64,000 nucleotides of DNA, from the NCBI RefSeq assembly GCF_001730285.1, contig NZ_MIJZ01000017.1:41905-105904 (forward strand), in the 5' to 3' direction. Source of the stretch: Enterococcus ureasiticus. Its GTDB lineage: Bacteria; Bacillota; Bacilli; Lactobacillales; Enterococcaceae. Both the position numbers and the translations under genes were made by a program. Positions 54,385 through 63,905 of the stretch are shown piece after piece. The notes under the pieces are model-generated. The model worked only from the letters and a program-made list of their open reading frames with translations, searched no databases and was not told the DNA's origin. The first letter of the stretch is position 1; every line of letters begins with the position of its first letter.

Positions 54385-54945
54385 ATGAGCAAATTACAAA
54401 AAAACATCTATATTTCCATGTTAGTTGCCCAAGGCGTGATTATTGGTTTGATTGAAAATATGATCCCTTATCCCTTTGCTTTCGCTCCAGGGGCAAAATT
54501 AGGATTGGCTAACTTAATTACAATCATTGCCATTTTTACCATGCGAAAAAGAGACAGTTTCTTTTTAGTCTGTATGCGTTTGATTTTAACGACTTTACTT
54601 GGAGGAACGATCTCTACCTTCTTTTACAGTGCCAGTGGTGCGTTACTTAGTTATTTAGGGATGCTCATTATCATGCAGTTAGGACCAAAACGTGTCAGTA
54701 TTATCGGAATCAGTGCAGCAGGCGGATTTTTGCATAATGTTGGACAACTATTGACCACTTGTTTCTTTGCTCAATCGTGGGCTCCCATGCTTTATCTACC
54801 GTTCCTTTCATTTATCGGCTTATTATCTGGGATTGCAATAGGAATTGCAGCAAACTACTTGTTGCGCCATGTTCAAACCTTACGGCAATTCCAGTTAAAC
54901 TATGAATCAACAACCAAGCATAAATGGAGTCAATATTTTCAATAA
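54385..54945 (+). CDS. eetB: Gx-transporter-family membrane protein EetB
   Basis: A 186-residue membrane protein with five or six helices, of the Hpre_diP_synt_I family (PF07456). Signature parts are ENMIPYPFAFAPGAKLGLAN and GGTISTFFYSASGALLSYLG. It is related to heptaprenyl diphosphate synthase component I, and in EET loci partners EetA. It starts 16 bases after eetA. No clear ribosome-binding site is seen, so coupling to eetA is likely. Confidence 0.88.
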   Translation: MSKLQKNIYISMLVAQGVIIGLIENMIPYPFAFAPGAKLGLANLITIIAIFTMRKRDSFFLVCMRLILTTLLGGTISTFFYSASGALLSYLGMLIIMQLGPKRVSIIGISAAGGFLHNVGQLLTTCFFAQSWAPMLYLPFLSFIGLLSGIAIGIAANYLLRHVQTLRQFQLNYESTTKHKWSQYFQ

Positions 54946-54984
54946 CATCTTAGTCAGATCGAGTACAATCAAAGGAGTCATTTT

Positions 54985-55971
54985 ATGAACATTCACCCAA
55001 TGTGGAAAAAATATCCTGAACTAGCAAAAGATTTAAACAGCACACTAAAGCTAATGGAAAATAGTGTTAATTTAAAAAACAAAGAGGTCGAAAATGCGGT
55101 CATGTCTATGATTCATTCTGGTGGTAAATTGTTGCGACCAGCCTATCAACTTTTATTTTCACAATTTGGTGAAAAAAGAGAAGGAAAAAAAGCTGTTGCT
55201 TTGGCAGCGGCTATCGAGTTACTACACACTGCAACCCTGATCCACGATGATATCGTAGATGATGCAGATATCAGACGCAGCTTACCAACTATACGTTCTC
55301 AATTCGGCAATAGCACAGCCGTTTATGCTGGTGATTATTTATTTGTCAGTTGTTTTAAACTATTAGCTGATTACTCTTCTTCTTTAAAGAGTATCCAATT
55401 GAATTCCAGAAGTATGGAAAAAATATTGAGCGGCGAATTGGGCCAAATGGACAATCGCTATAATCTTGACATGACGATCGATCAATACCTTGAGAATATT
55501 TCTGGTAAAACAGCCGAGCTTTTTTCATTAAGCTGTTTTGTTGGCGCCTATGAAAGTGGAACATCAGACCGATTTGCTAAAAATTGTGGGAAGATCGGGG
55601 AAAATATCGGGATTGCTTTTCAAATTATTGATGACGTTTTAGACTATACACAAAGCCCTGAACAAATCGGCAAACCCGTTCTAGAAGATGTTCGTCAAGG
55701 AGTTTATTCACTACCGCTTTTATATGCTTTAGAAGAAGGTCGTGAAACCTTACTTCCTTACCTTGAAAAAGGTGAATCATTAACTGAAACTGAGACAAAT
55801 AAAATCTATGAACTCGTTCATTCTTTTGGCGGTGTCGCTAAAGCGCAGAAACTTGCAGAAGAATATACACAACAAGCATTAAAGGGGATTAGCAAATTAC
55901 CTGAAACATCCACTAATGCTAAAAATGAATTGTTAACAATCACACAAGCGATTCTTGCACGAACAAATTAA
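54985..55971 (+). CDS. Polyprenyl diphosphate synthase (DmkB/HepT-like)
   Basis: A 328-residue trans-prenyltransferase. The first Asp-rich motif is LIHDDIVDDADIRRSLPT and the second is IAFQIIDDVLDYTQSP. HSGGKLLRPAYQLL supplies the Lys/Arg for IPP. It makes the isoprenoid side chain of demethylmenaquinone, in keeping with the EET role of dmkA. It lies 39 bases after eetB, with AAAGGAG before the ATG, and is followed by a strong terminator. Confidence 0.93.
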   Translation: MNIHPMWKKYPELAKDLNSTLKLMENSVNLKNKEVENAVMSMIHSGGKLLRPAYQLLFSQFGEKREGKKAVALAAAIELLHTATLIHDDIVDDADIRRSLPTIRSQFGNSTAVYAGDYLFVSCFKLLADYSSSLKSIQLNSRSMEKILSGELGQMDNRYNLDMTIDQYLENISGKTAELFSLSCFVGAYESGTSDRFAKNCGKIGENIGIAFQIIDDVLDYTQSPEQIGKPVLEDVRQGVYSLPLLYALEEGRETLLPYLEKGESLTETETNKIYELVHSFGGVAKAQKLAEEYTQQALKGISKLPETSTNAKNELLTITQAILARTN

Positions 55972-56012
55972 AAACCAGGATAAAACGTTAGCCGTTTTAT
56001 CCTGGTTTTTTA
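55972..56012. terminator. Bidirectional terminator
   Basis: AAACCAGGATAAAACG pairs with CGTTTTATCCTGGTTT around a five-base loop, flanked by A and T runs. It closes both the EET operon and the converging glutathione reductase gene. Confidence 0.88.
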
Positions 56013-57362
56013 TCTCATCGTCACAAATTCTTCTGAACCTGTCGGGTGAATCGCTACTGTATTATCGAAATCCTTTTTCGTAGCTCCCATTTTTATGGCA
56101 ACTGCAAAACCTTGCAGCATCTCATCTACACCAAGGCCAATACCATGTAGTCCAACGATTTTTTCCTCTTCGCCAACACACACCAATTTCATATCGCATT
56201 TTTGACGATATTCTCCTAGCGCAAAATACATTGGAGTAAACGTCGATTGATAAATTTTGATGTTCTCATCGCCATATTTTTCTTCTGCTTCTATTTCAGT
56301 CAAGCCAACTGTAGCAATTGGTGGATGAGTAAAAACAACAGTAGGAATCGTTTCATAGTCTAAATATTCATTTTCTTTCCCATTAAATAAGCGTTCTGAA
56401 AGTCTTCTCCCCGCTGCAATAGCAACAGGTGTTAAGTCAATTTTACCGATCACATCCCCAACGGCGTACACACCAGACTGCGTTGTATTTTGAAATTTAT
56501 CGACTTTTACATAACCTTTATCTGTTAGCTCAATATGAGTATTTTCTAATCCCAAGGTATCCGTATTTGGTTGACGACCCGTTCCGAATACAATACTATC
56601 AGCTGTAATCTTAGTCCCATTTTCAAAAGTGATCATCAATTCTCCAGATTCAAACTTCTCGATAGAACGGGGAGTTGAATGAGGATAAATATGCATACCG
56701 TCTTCAATATAATGCTCAACTACTTTTTCAGAAAGCATTTCATCAAATTCTCGTAACGGGCGCTCTTTTCTAAAAGCCCAATGCGTTTCAGCACCTAATC
56801 CATGGATTGTTCCTGCAAGTTCAGCAGCTATATAGCCTGCACCAATAAATACTACTCGTTTTGGTAATTCTTCTAAAGCAAAGAAACCATTGGAATCTAT
56901 CGCATATTCTTCACCAGGAATCCCTAATTTTTTGGGGCGTCCACCAGTAGCAATCAAAATATGAGGTGCAGTATAGATTTCACCACCTGCTTCAACTGTA
57001 TGATCATCAACAAATGTTGCATATTCAGATAAAACTTCTACTTTGTTACTATCTAATCCGCGATGATAAGCTGCATGTAAATTATTGATATAGGCTTCAC
57101 GATTTTGAACAAGTTTTTTAAAGCTAAATGCTTTTACATCTACATCAAATCCATATCCTTCAGTATCACGCTTCATCATTTCCATCATTGAACTAGCTTG
57201 CCACATCACTTTTTTTGGTACACAGCCAACATTGACACACGTTCCGCCAATATCTGCAGCTTCAATCAGTAAAACCTTAGCCCCATGCATACCTGCACGA
57301 TTAGCAGAAGCAATCCCGCCACTGCCACCGCCGATCACGATGTAATCATATTGTTTTGACAT
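56010..57362 (-). CDS. gor: Glutathione-disulfide reductase
   Basis: A 450-residue FAD/NADPH disulfide reductase. The FAD motif is [18 protein letters not shown] and the redox-active disulfide is in [16 protein letters not shown]. The NADPH site is [19 protein letters not shown], and the catalytic His/Glu pair is in [12 protein letters not shown] at the C-terminus. It keeps glutathione reduced, which enterococci take up or make through GshF. A GGAGG site precedes the ATG. Confidence 0.93.
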   Translation of the reverse strand: MSKQYDYIVIGGGSGGIASANRAGMHGAKVLLIEAADIGGTCVNVGCVPKKVMWQASSMMEMMKRDTEGYGFDVDVKAFSFKKLVQNREAYINNLHAAYHRGLDSNKVEVLSEYATFVDDHTVEAGGEIYTAPHILIATGGRPKKLGIPGEEYAIDSNGFFALEELPKRVVFIGAGYIAAELAGTIHGLGAETHWAFRKERPLREFDEMLSEKVVEHYIEDGMHIYPHSTPRSIEKFESGELMITFENGTKITADSIVFGTGRQPNTDTLGLENTHIELTDKGYVKVDKFQNTTQSGVYAVGDVIGKIDLTPVAIAAGRRLSERLFNGKENEYLDYETIPTVVFTHPPIATVGLTEIEAEEKYGDENIKIYQSTFTPMYFALGEYRQKCDMKLVCVGEEEKIVGLHGIGLGVDEMLQGFAVAIKMGATKKDFDNTVAIHPTGSEEFVTMR

Positions 57363-57440
57363 AGTTATTTGTCCTCCTTATTTTAAAGACTGATAATAGG
57401 AATTTATGTCCGAAATGCTAACGAACTTCCACCTGTAATG

Positions 57441-57470
57441 AAAGGGATAGGCTACGACAGCCAATCCCTC
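57441..57470 (-). terminator. Weak terminator after the U32 gene pair
   Basis: GGGATTGGCT and AGCCTATCCC form a stem with one mismatch on the minus strand, with only a short T tract after it. Confidence 0.5.
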
Positions 57471-57481
57471 ATTTGTATTAC

Positions 57482-58723
57482 TTATTTCTTCTTACGAATC
57501 ATATCGCCAACTGCCACAGGTTTTTCAACCGGCATCGTTAGAATCATCATTGGATTTGGTGCTCGATCGATTAACTCGTTCTCTTCATTATACATAACTT
57601 CTACTGTTTGATGGAAGTGATTGAACCCAGGACCATAAAATTCAATTTCATCCCCTACACTAAAATGATTTCTTTGACGGATTGTTGCGATTTTTGTTTC
57701 AGAATCATATGCCATGACTTCACCAATAAACTTATATTGAGGGATTTTACGACGTTCTCCAAATAGTTGTTCCTCATCGGTTGGTACATGGTAATAAAAA
57801 CCAGTTGAAAGCTCTCTTTGTGCTACTTTCCAAAGTTCATCGATCCATTCTTGTTTACATTCATAATTTTCAGGATCTTCCATATACGTATCAACTGCTT
57901 TTTTATAAACATTTGCTACTGTAGAAACATAGTGAATGGATTTCATTCTTCCTTCAATTTTAAAACTATCAACACCATTTTGGATCAATTCAGGAATATG
58001 CTGGATCATCGCCATATCAACCGCGCTCATTGAAAATTCTTCTTCAACTTCACCTTTGTCTGTTAAGCTTGTACGTTCAGCGCCAAAAGGCATATCATAA
58101 AGCTCATATTTCCAGCGGCAAGATTGTGAACAACCGCCACGGTTAGCATCCCTCATTGACATATGGTTAGACAACGTACATCTACCCGAATAAGAAATAC
58201 ACATTGCACCATGGATGAATGCTTCGATCTCAACATCCGTATTTTTGCGAATCTCTGCTACTTCTTCCATTGATACTTCACGTGCTAAAACAACACGCTC
58301 CAAGCCTTCGTTTTTCCAAAATTCCAGTGTTTCATAATTAGTAGCTGAAGCTTGTGTAGACAAATGGATCGGCAAGCCAGGTGCTTCTGCTGCACAAATT
58401 TCAATCAAGGCCGGATCAGAAACGATTACTGCGGAAATACCAACATCGCGAATTTCTCTGAAAAAGTCTCCTGCTCCTTCTTGATTTCCTTCATGGGTAA
58501 CCATATTTGCTGCTACATATACTTTCGCTCCATGTTCTTTGGCAAATGCTACGCCTTCGATCATATCCTCTTTTGTGAAATTACCTGCACGGCTACGTAA
58601 ACCATAAGCATTTCCGCCAATGTATACCGCGTCTGCTCCATAATGAATGGCTGTTTTTAGTTTTTCTAGCGTCCCTGCTGGTGCTAAGACCTCAGGACGC
58701 TTCAATGTTCGTTCGTTTGTCAT
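57482..58723 (-). CDS. U32 peptidase-family tRNA hydroxylation protein, large (TrhP2-like)
   Basis: A 413-residue U32 protein. The N-terminal TIM-like segment is RPEVLAPAGTLEKLKTAIHY with GADAVYIGG. The metal/iron-sulfur cysteines are in HGAMCISYSGRCTLSNH and RDANRGGCSQSCRWKY, characteristic of U32 RNA-hydroxylating enzymes. A C-terminal U32_C beta domain (IGEVMAYDSETKIATIRQRN) is present. In B. subtilis the pair YrrN/YrrO (TrhP1/TrhP2) performs prephenate-dependent 5-hydroxyuridine formation at tRNA position 34. It follows the smaller partner by 14 bases. Confidence 0.9.
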   Translation of the reverse strand: MTNERTLKRPEVLAPAGTLEKLKTAIHYGADAVYIGGNAYGLRSRAGNFTKEDMIEGVAFAKEHGAKVYVAANMVTHEGNQEGAGDFFREIRDVGISAVIVSDPALIEICAAEAPGLPIHLSTQASATNYETLEFWKNEGLERVVLAREVSMEEVAEIRKNTDVEIEAFIHGAMCISYSGRCTLSNHMSMRDANRGGCSQSCRWKYELYDMPFGAERTSLTDKGEVEEEFSMSAVDMAMIQHIPELIQNGVDSFKIEGRMKSIHYVSTVANVYKKAVDTYMEDPENYECKQEWIDELWKVAQRELSTGFYYHVPTDEEQLFGERRKIPQYKFIGEVMAYDSETKIATIRQRNHFSVGDEIEFYGPGFNHFHQTVEVMYNEENELIDRAPNPMMILTMPVEKPVAVGDMIRKKK

Positions 58724-58737
58724 GTGTGTTTTTCTCC

Positions 58738-59658
58738 TTATTTTATCTCGTCTGGATCTAAATCAAAGAATCCAATATCTAACCCACGGTTTTCTGGATG
58801 TAAAGCTTTGATTTGATCGACTGCTTCTTGAGCTTGTTCACTCGACCAAAGACCTGTTTCGATTTTTTCTTTTGCGTCTACGAATAGTTTTGCTACTTCT
58901 ACAAAGTTTTCTCCTGGCGCATAGATCCCATCAAGTTTCCACTTTGTGTAATTATGTTCATGAAGCTTGTCCAATTCACCAATTAAATTCACATCATTAT
59001 CTGCAAAAATATGCGTGCCATGGCTGTCTTCATAAATTGAATAGTGCGTCTCTTCTTTTTTAGGTTCTGATATAAACAAACCGCGCTCTTTACTCGCCGA
59101 CTCATCATTTTTAGTGAAATTATAGTAGTTTTGCAGCAATGGTCGTTTTGATTGATGGATGCATGTAGCACCATACACAAGAACTTCCGCTGGAACCATC
59201 AAGTTTTCCTTCATCGCTTTCATTTCTTCAAAAGGAACTTCACGTGCCAATATTGCACCGATTGCTCCACGTTTCGCCCAGAAATTTATTTGGCGAGAGC
59301 TAGTCACTAAGGTTTCACCATCGTAAATGTATGGAATATTGATTTGATCACGTTGCATCACAAATACGACTCCAGGATCACCTACTGTTACTTGATCTAC
59401 TTTGATTTCTTGTAAAAATGCCAAATATTCTGGCACTTTTTTCATTTTTTCAGGATGCATAATGCCATTTAGTGCAATCGTTACTTTTTTACCAACTTCG
59501 TGCGCTTTTTCTGTAATGGTCCGCTGTTCCTCACGAGAAAATGACGTTGGTAAGCGCAATCCAAACATCTCTTCTCCAATGTATAACGTGTCTACTCCTA
59601 CTGCTAACAAAGCCTCTGCTTGTTCAATCGACTCAGCAGTCGCAATAAGTTCAATCAT
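58738..59658 (-). CDS. U32 peptidase-family tRNA hydroxylation protein, small (TrhP1-like)
   Basis: A 306-residue U32 protein: MIELIATAESIEQAEALLAV with GVDTLYIGEEMFGLRLP at the start. Only one Cys region is apparent (VYGATCIHQSKRPLLQNYYN), unlike the four Cys of the large partner, as in TrhP1/YrrN. The helical C-terminus has GLWSSEQAQEAVDQIKALHP. It is the first gene of the pair and is translationally close to trhP2. The two subunits are expected to act together in wobble-uridine hydroxylation. GGAGG precedes the ATG. Confidence 0.88.
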   Translation of the reverse strand: MIELIATAESIEQAEALLAVGVDTLYIGEEMFGLRLPTSFSREEQRTITEKAHEVGKKVTIALNGIMHPEKMKKVPEYLAFLQEIKVDQVTVGDPGVVFVMQRDQINIPYIYDGETLVTSSRQINFWAKRGAIGAILAREVPFEEMKAMKENLMVPAEVLVYGATCIHQSKRPLLQNYYNFTKNDESASKERGLFISEPKKEETHYSIYEDSHGTHIFADNDVNLIGELDKLHEHNYTKWKLDGIYAPGENFVEVAKLFVDAKEKIETGLWSSEQAQEAVDQIKALHPENRGLDIGFFDLDPDEIK

Positions 59659-59850
59659 TTTGTATCCTCCTTTAAAAAGCTGAGTGGGTTTGTTCAGCCC
59701 TAAAAAAATGTCTTTTTACTTTTTCCATAGTCTTCTAACAACTGTTTTATAGTAGCACAGGTTCACAAACTTTCCAATAGCCTCTCTTTATTTTAACGTT
59801 CATTTTTCACAAAATAAATGCTATAGTTTTACTTTTATTAAAATAAAAAA

Positions 59851-59880
59851 GCTGTACAAAACGGATTCGTTTTGCACAGC
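59851..59880 (-). terminator. Terminator of ctsR-clpC
   Basis: GCTGTGCAAAACG and CGTTTTGTACAGC form a 13-bp stem with one wobble or mismatch, followed on the minus strand by TTTTTTATTTT. Confidence 0.85.
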
Positions 59881-59898
59881 GAATTAATGATTTTTTTA

Positions 59899-62388
59899 TT
59901 AAATTGTTTGTAATACTTGTTCAGGTTTAGGCGATTTAACGTTCAATGTTATTTTACCTTTACTTGCACCAATGGTTACTTTATCACCCAGATGGATTTG
60001 ACCGGAAAGTAATGCTTCACTTAAACGATCCTCCACCTCTTTTTGTAATGCTCGTCTAATCGGCCGTGCGCCATATTCTGGATCAAAACCAACTTTTCCA
60101 ATCACTTCGATGGCTGCAGCTGTTATTTTCACATTGACGTCTTGCTCTCTCAAACGCTGAACGATAGATTTGCTCATGATTTTCACGATTTCATGGATTT
60201 CTTCTTGGTCCAATGAACGGAAGACAACGGTCTCATCCACACGATTCAAGAACTCTGGACGGAATGCTTTTTTCAGTTCTTCCATAATTCGTTTTTGCAT
60301 CGCATCGTAATCTTTTGTCAGGTCTTTTACATTGAAACCAACATTTTTTTCTTCACGAATCGCTGTTGCTCCAATATTTGATGTCATGATCAAAATTGTA
60401 TTTCTAAAGTCCACTTTACGTCCTTTTGAATCAGTTAAATGCCCATCATCTAATACTTGTAATAGAATATTGAAGACATCTGGATGCGCTTTTTCTACTT
60501 CATCCAATAAAATGACGGAGTATGGTTTTTGACGGATTTTTTCAGTTAACTGCCCGCCTTCTTCGTACCCCACATAACCTGGAGGAGAACCAATCAAACG
60601 ACTAGTACTATATTTTTCCATAAATTCAGACATGTCCACTCGAACAAGAGCATCTTCACTTCCGAACATTGTTTCAGCTAGTGCTTTGGCAAGCTCTGTT
60701 TTACCTACACCTGTTGGGCCTAAGAACATGAATGAACCAATTGGTCGATCTGGATCTTTCAAACCACTACGAGCTCTACGAATCGCACGTGACACTGCTT
60801 GAACAGCTTCATCTTGACCAACTACTCGATGATGTAGAATACTTTCTAGTTCAAGTAAACGTTCACTTTCTTTTTTCTCTAACTGCTGTAACGGCACGCC
60901 TGTCCATTGTGAAACAACATTCGCAACATCTTGCTCTGTCACTTGATTCGCGTAACCAGAAGCTTCTTTTTGTTCTAGTAATAAAATGTTTTCCAATTTA
61001 CGTGCTAGTTTTTTCTCTTTTTGGCGCAGTCTTGCTGCACTTTCAAATGACTGGGACTGAATCGCTTCTTCTTTTTCTTGAACTAAACGAGCGATTTCTA
61101 CACGTAAATTATTGATTTCAGACGGTTCATCTGCTAAATCTAAACGGACTTTGGCAGATGACTCATCCATCAGATCGATGGCTTTGTCCGGTAGCTGGCG
61201 AGAATTGATATATCGTACAGATAATTGAACCGCCGCATGAAGCGCATCATCTGTTATCTCAACACCATGATGTTCTTCATAACGAGAGCGCAAACCTTTT
61301 AAAATTTCTTCTGCTTCTTCAGGGGTTGGTTCATCCACTTGCACACGAGCAAAACGGCGTTCCAATGCTGAATCTTTTTCGATATATTTTTGGTATTCAT
61401 CTAGTGTTGTTGCACCGATCGTTTGTAATTCTCCTCTTGCAAGTGCTGGTTTTAAAATATTTGATGCATCGATCGCACCCTCAGCACCACCTGCACCGAT
61501 CAAGGTATGCAATTCGTCAATAAACAAAATTACTTCTCCGTCTTGATAAATTTCATCAATTACTTTTTTTAGTCGATCTTCAAACTCACCACGATACTTG
61601 GTACCAGCAACTAAAGCGCCCATATCCAACATCATCAAGCGTTTTTCTAGCATATCATCAGGAACTTCACCGTTCACAATTTTTTGGGCCAAACCTTCAG
61701 CAATCGCTGTCTTACCCACACCAGGTTCACCAACTAAAACTGGGTTGTTCTTTGTACGACGACTTAGAATTTGGATCAATCTTCTAACCTCTTGTGAACG
61801 TCCGACAACAGGATCTAAATCATTTTCGCGCGCTAATTTCGTTAAATCACGTGCTAATGAATCCAACGTTGGCGTTCCTTTAGGTGCAGCTTTTTGAGCC
61901 TGATTATTGCGACGACGCCCGACATTACCACTCATTTGCGGGTCAGTAACACCTATTTTCTTCATTAGCAATTGACGCATCTTAGATAAACTCAAACCTA
62001 AATTCAATAAAATACGTGAAGCCAAAATATCTTCATCTCTTAATAAACCTAGTAAAATATGTTCCGTTCCGATATTCGGTGCGCCTAAACGTTTCGCTTC
62101 GTCGCCTGCGTAAGCAAAAATTTGTTTTGCACGAGGAGAATAAGGTAAATAAGCGCCCTTAGGGTAGCCTTTAACGGTTCCATATCCAGTTAAATGCTCG
62201 ATTTCTTCACGAATATCATTTTTATCTGCATTCAACTGACGTAGTGATTTCCCAGCAATTCCATTTGGCTCTAAAACTAATGCTAACAATAAATGTTCTG
62301 AGCCCACAGATTGATGCCTAAAATATTTTGCTTCTTCTTGTGCAATAGCTAATACCGCCTTGGCACTTTCTGTAAATAATTCATCCAT
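59899..62388 (-). CDS. clpC: ClpC AAA+ protease ATPase
   Basis: An 829-residue Hsp100 unfoldase that feeds ClpP. The N-terminal double Clp-N repeat is at 1-150. AAA-1 has Walker [14 protein letters not shown] and Walker [15 protein letters not shown] UvrB/UvrC-type middle domain ([20 protein letters not shown]) binds adaptors. AAA-2 has [14 protein letters not shown] and [15 protein letters not shown], and a ClpP-contact loop should follow. The ribosome-binding site is inside the last codons of ctsR, 4 bases away, so the two are coupled. McsA and McsB genes are absent between them, as in other Lactobacillales. Confidence 0.97.
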   Translation of the reverse strand: MDELFTESAKAVLAIAQEEAKYFRHQSVGSEHLLLALVLEPNGIAGKSLRQLNADKNDIREEIEHLTGYGTVKGYPKGAYLPYSPRAKQIFAYAGDEAKRLGAPNIGTEHILLGLLRDEDILASRILLNLGLSLSKMRQLLMKKIGVTDPQMSGNVGRRRNNQAQKAAPKGTPTLDSLARDLTKLARENDLDPVVGRSQEVRRLIQILSRRTKNNPVLVGEPGVGKTAIAEGLAQKIVNGEVPDDMLEKRLMMLDMGALVAGTKYRGEFEDRLKKVIDEIYQDGEVILFIDELHTLIGAGGAEGAIDASNILKPALARGELQTIGATTLDEYQKYIEKDSALERRFARVQVDEPTPEEAEEILKGLRSRYEEHHGVEITDDALHAAVQLSVRYINSRQLPDKAIDLMDESSAKVRLDLADEPSEINNLRVEIARLVQEKEEAIQSQSFESAARLRQKEKKLARKLENILLLEQKEASGYANQVTEQDVANVVSQWTGVPLQQLEKKESERLLELESILHHRVVGQDEAVQAVSRAIRRARSGLKDPDRPIGSFMFLGPTGVGKTELAKALAETMFGSEDALVRVDMSEFMEKYSTSRLIGSPPGYVGYEEGGQLTEKIRQKPYSVILLDEVEKAHPDVFNILLQVLDDGHLTDSKGRKVDFRNTILIMTSNIGATAIREEKNVGFNVKDLTKDYDAMQKRIMEELKKAFRPEFLNRVDETVVFRSLDQEEIHEIVKIMSKSIVQRLREQDVNVKITAAAIEVIGKVGFDPEYGARPIRRALQKEVEDRLSEALLSGQIHLGDKVTIGASKGKITLNVKSPKPEQVLQTI

Positions 62389-62392
62389 ACTA

Positions 62393-62860
62393 TCATTCCT
62401 CCTCGTAACTCAAACGTTCTAAAAATGAATGCATCAATTGAGCACGTAAATAATCTTCATTAGATCCTGCTTTGCCTAAAACTGATTTGCCAAGAACTGA
62501 CAACATCAGATTTCCTTCTCTTTTGGTGATTACGTCTTCTTCATACAATTTTTGTACAAAAATCAGCGCATCTTTTTCTGAAAGCTCATTACCCGTAAAC
62601 TGAGCAATTTGTTTTAGTAATTGATCACTATCAGAAATTTGGACTTTGGCAATCCTAATATAACCACCGCCGCCACGTTTACTCTCAACAGAATAGCCAC
62701 GTTGAATCGTAAAACGTGTGTTGATAACATAATTAATCTGGGAGGGAACACAATTGAATAAATGAGCCATTTCGGCTCTACGAATCTCAATTTTACTGCT
62801 TTCTTCAAGAATTTTTTTTAAATATGCTTCTATTAAATCAGAAGTATTTTGATTACTCAT
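62393..62860 (-). CDS. ctsR: CtsR, repressor of class III heat-shock genes
   Basis: A 155-residue winged-helix repressor. The N-terminal helix-turn-helix has RRAEMAHLFNCVPSQINYVI. The wing is the glycine-rich VESKRGGGGYIRIAKV, which senses temperature. A C-terminal dimerisation domain follows. I start at ATG 62860 with AAAGGA 8 bases upstream; upstream in-frame ATGs run into the operator. It autoregulates through the CtsR box in its own promoter and controls clpC. Confidence 0.94.
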   Translation of the reverse strand: MSNQNTSDLIEAYLKKILEESSKIEIRRAEMAHLFNCVPSQINYVINTRFTIQRGYSVESKRGGGGYIRIAKVQISDSDQLLKQIAQFTGNELSEKDALIFVQKLYEEDVITKREGNLMLSVLGKSVLGKAGSNEDYLRAQLMHSFLERLSYEEE

Positions 62861-62877
62861 CACACTCATCCTTTTCC

Positions 62878-62903
62878 CTTGACTAATACTGACCTTAATT
62901 ATA
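62878..62903 (-). promoter_or_regulatory. CtsR box and -10 of the ctsR-clpC promoter
   Basis: On the minus strand TATAAT (complement of 62898-62903) is followed by GGTCAGTATTAGTCAAG (complement of 62878-62894), a close match to the CtsR heptad repeat RGTCAAANANRGTCAAA. Repressor bound here lies over the start of transcription. Confidence 0.78.
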
Positions 62904-63023
62904 CATAACTTCAACTGTTTAATAAAGAAGAATGCCCAAATTGATAAGAAAAGATAAATATATTGAAATAGTTAGTTACTCAATCGAACAAAAAAGAACA
63001 GAGTAATTACTCTGTTCTTTAAA

Positions 63024-63097
63024 TCGGGAAGACAGGATTCGAACCTGCGACCCCTTGGTCCCAAACCAAGTGCTCTACCAAGCTGAGCTACTTCCCG
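63024..63097 (-). tRNA. tRNA-Pro (UGG)
   Basis: The minus strand starts CGGGAAGTAGCTCAGC. The anticodon loop is TTTGGGA (anticodon TGG) in a CTTGG/CCAAG stem; the T loop is GGTTCGAATCC and the acceptor arms are fully paired. It is the last tRNA of the block. Confidence 0.95.
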
Positions 63098-63182
63098 TAG
63101 CTATAATAATAAAAAAAGACCAAACGCTTAAAAGGAACTAAATTCTCTGAACCTTCTAATCCTCAGTCAAACACTTTAACTA

Positions 63183-63256
63183 TGCACCCAAAGGGAGTCG
63201 AACCCCTAACCTCTTGATTCGTAGTCAAGCACTCTATCCAGTTGAGCTATGGGTGC
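63183..63256 (-). tRNA. tRNA-Arg (ACG)
   Basis: The acceptor is GCACCCA/TGGGTGC and the anticodon loop is CTACGAA (ACG, read as ICG after A34 deamination). The T arm GGGGTTCGACTCC is present. Confidence 0.95.
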
Positions 63257-63355
63257 TAAAAAAAAGGATCAAAGTCAGATGTATTCATCTACTTTGTACC
63301 TTTCAACATCTATTCTGTCAATTTCACAATTGCCATTCATAGTGTTTCAAAGCAA

Positions 63356-63441
63356 TGCCGAGGACCGGAATCGAACCGGTACGGTGATCACTCACCGCAG
63401 GATTTTAAGTCCTGTGCGTCTGCCAGTTCCGCCACCCCGGC
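63356..63441 (-). tRNA. tRNA-Leu (UAA)
   Basis: An 86-base class II tRNA with the acceptor GCCGGGG, anticodon loop CTTAAAA (TAA), a long variable arm (CGGTGAGTGATCACCG) and T loop GGTTCGATTCC. Confidence 0.95.
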
Positions 63442-63456
63442 GTTTTGAAAAGGCTA

Positions 63457-63528
63457 AGCGGAAAACGGGGTTCGAACCCGCGACCCCCACCTTGGCAAGG
63501 TGGTGCTCTACCACTGAGCTATTTCCGC
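63457..63528 (-). tRNA. tRNA-Gly (GCC)
   Basis: The acceptor is GCGGAAA, the anticodon loop TTGCCAA (GCC) in a CCACC/GGTGG stem, and the T loop GGTTCGAACCC. Confidence 0.95.
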
Positions 63529-63536
63529 AGTCTGGA

Positions 63537-63609
63537 TGCCGGCTAAAGGATTTGAACCCTCGACCCTCTGATTACAAATCAGATGCTCTACCAACTGAGC
63601 TAAGCCGGC
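63537..63609 (-). tRNA. tRNA-Thr (UGU)
   Basis: The acceptor is GCCGGCT, the anticodon loop TTTGTAA (TGT), and the T arm GGGTTCAAATCC. It follows tRNA-Leu (UAG) in transcription order. Confidence 0.95.
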
Positions 63610-63644
63610 GTTATAATCGCCTAGTAATAAAACGAGACTAAAAA

Positions 63645-63726
63645 TGCGGGTGAAGGGACTTGAACCCCCACGCCGTAAGGCGCTAGATCCTAAATCTAGT
63701 GCGTCTGCCAATTCCGCCACACCCGC
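63645..63726 (-). tRNA. tRNA-Leu (UAG)
   Basis: A class II tRNA with acceptor GCGGGTG, anticodon loop TTTAGGA (TAG), a long variable arm (CGCCTTACGGCG) and T arm GGGTTCAAGTCC. Confidence 0.95.
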
Positions 63727-63739
63727 AAAAATATTCCTA

Positions 63740-63812
63740 TGAGCCGTGCAGGGCTCGAACCTGCGACCCTCTGATTAAAAGTCAGATGCTCTACCAACTG
63801 AGCTAACGGCTC
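63740..63812 (-). tRNA. tRNA-Lys (UUU)
   Basis: The acceptor is GAGCCGT, the anticodon loop CTTTTAA (TTT) in a TCTGA/TCAGA stem, and the T arm AGGTTCGAGCC. Confidence 0.95.
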
Positions 63813-63818
63813 AAAAAA

Positions 63819-63891
63819 TGGAGGTTGACGGGATCGAACCGCCGACCCCCTGCTTGTAAGGCAGGTGCTCTCCCAGCTGAGCTAAACCTCC
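63819..63891 (-). tRNA. tRNA-Val (UAC)
   Basis: The acceptor is GGAGGTT, the anticodon loop CTTACAA (TAC) in a CCTGC/GCAGG stem, and the T arm CGGTTCGATCC. It is the first tRNA after the 5S gene. Confidence 0.95.
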
Positions 63892-63905
63892 AAGACAACA
63901 CTTTA

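Noticed and set aside
63249..63641. 130-codon plus-strand frame through the tRNA block ([20 protein letters not shown] and similar)
   Set aside because: It is the well-known spurious translation of antisense tRNA genes; every part overlaps a well-folded tRNA.
63024..63891. Regularly spaced similar units suggesting a CRISPR array
   Set aside because: The similarity is due to conserved tRNA T arms and D arms; the units are distinct tRNAs.
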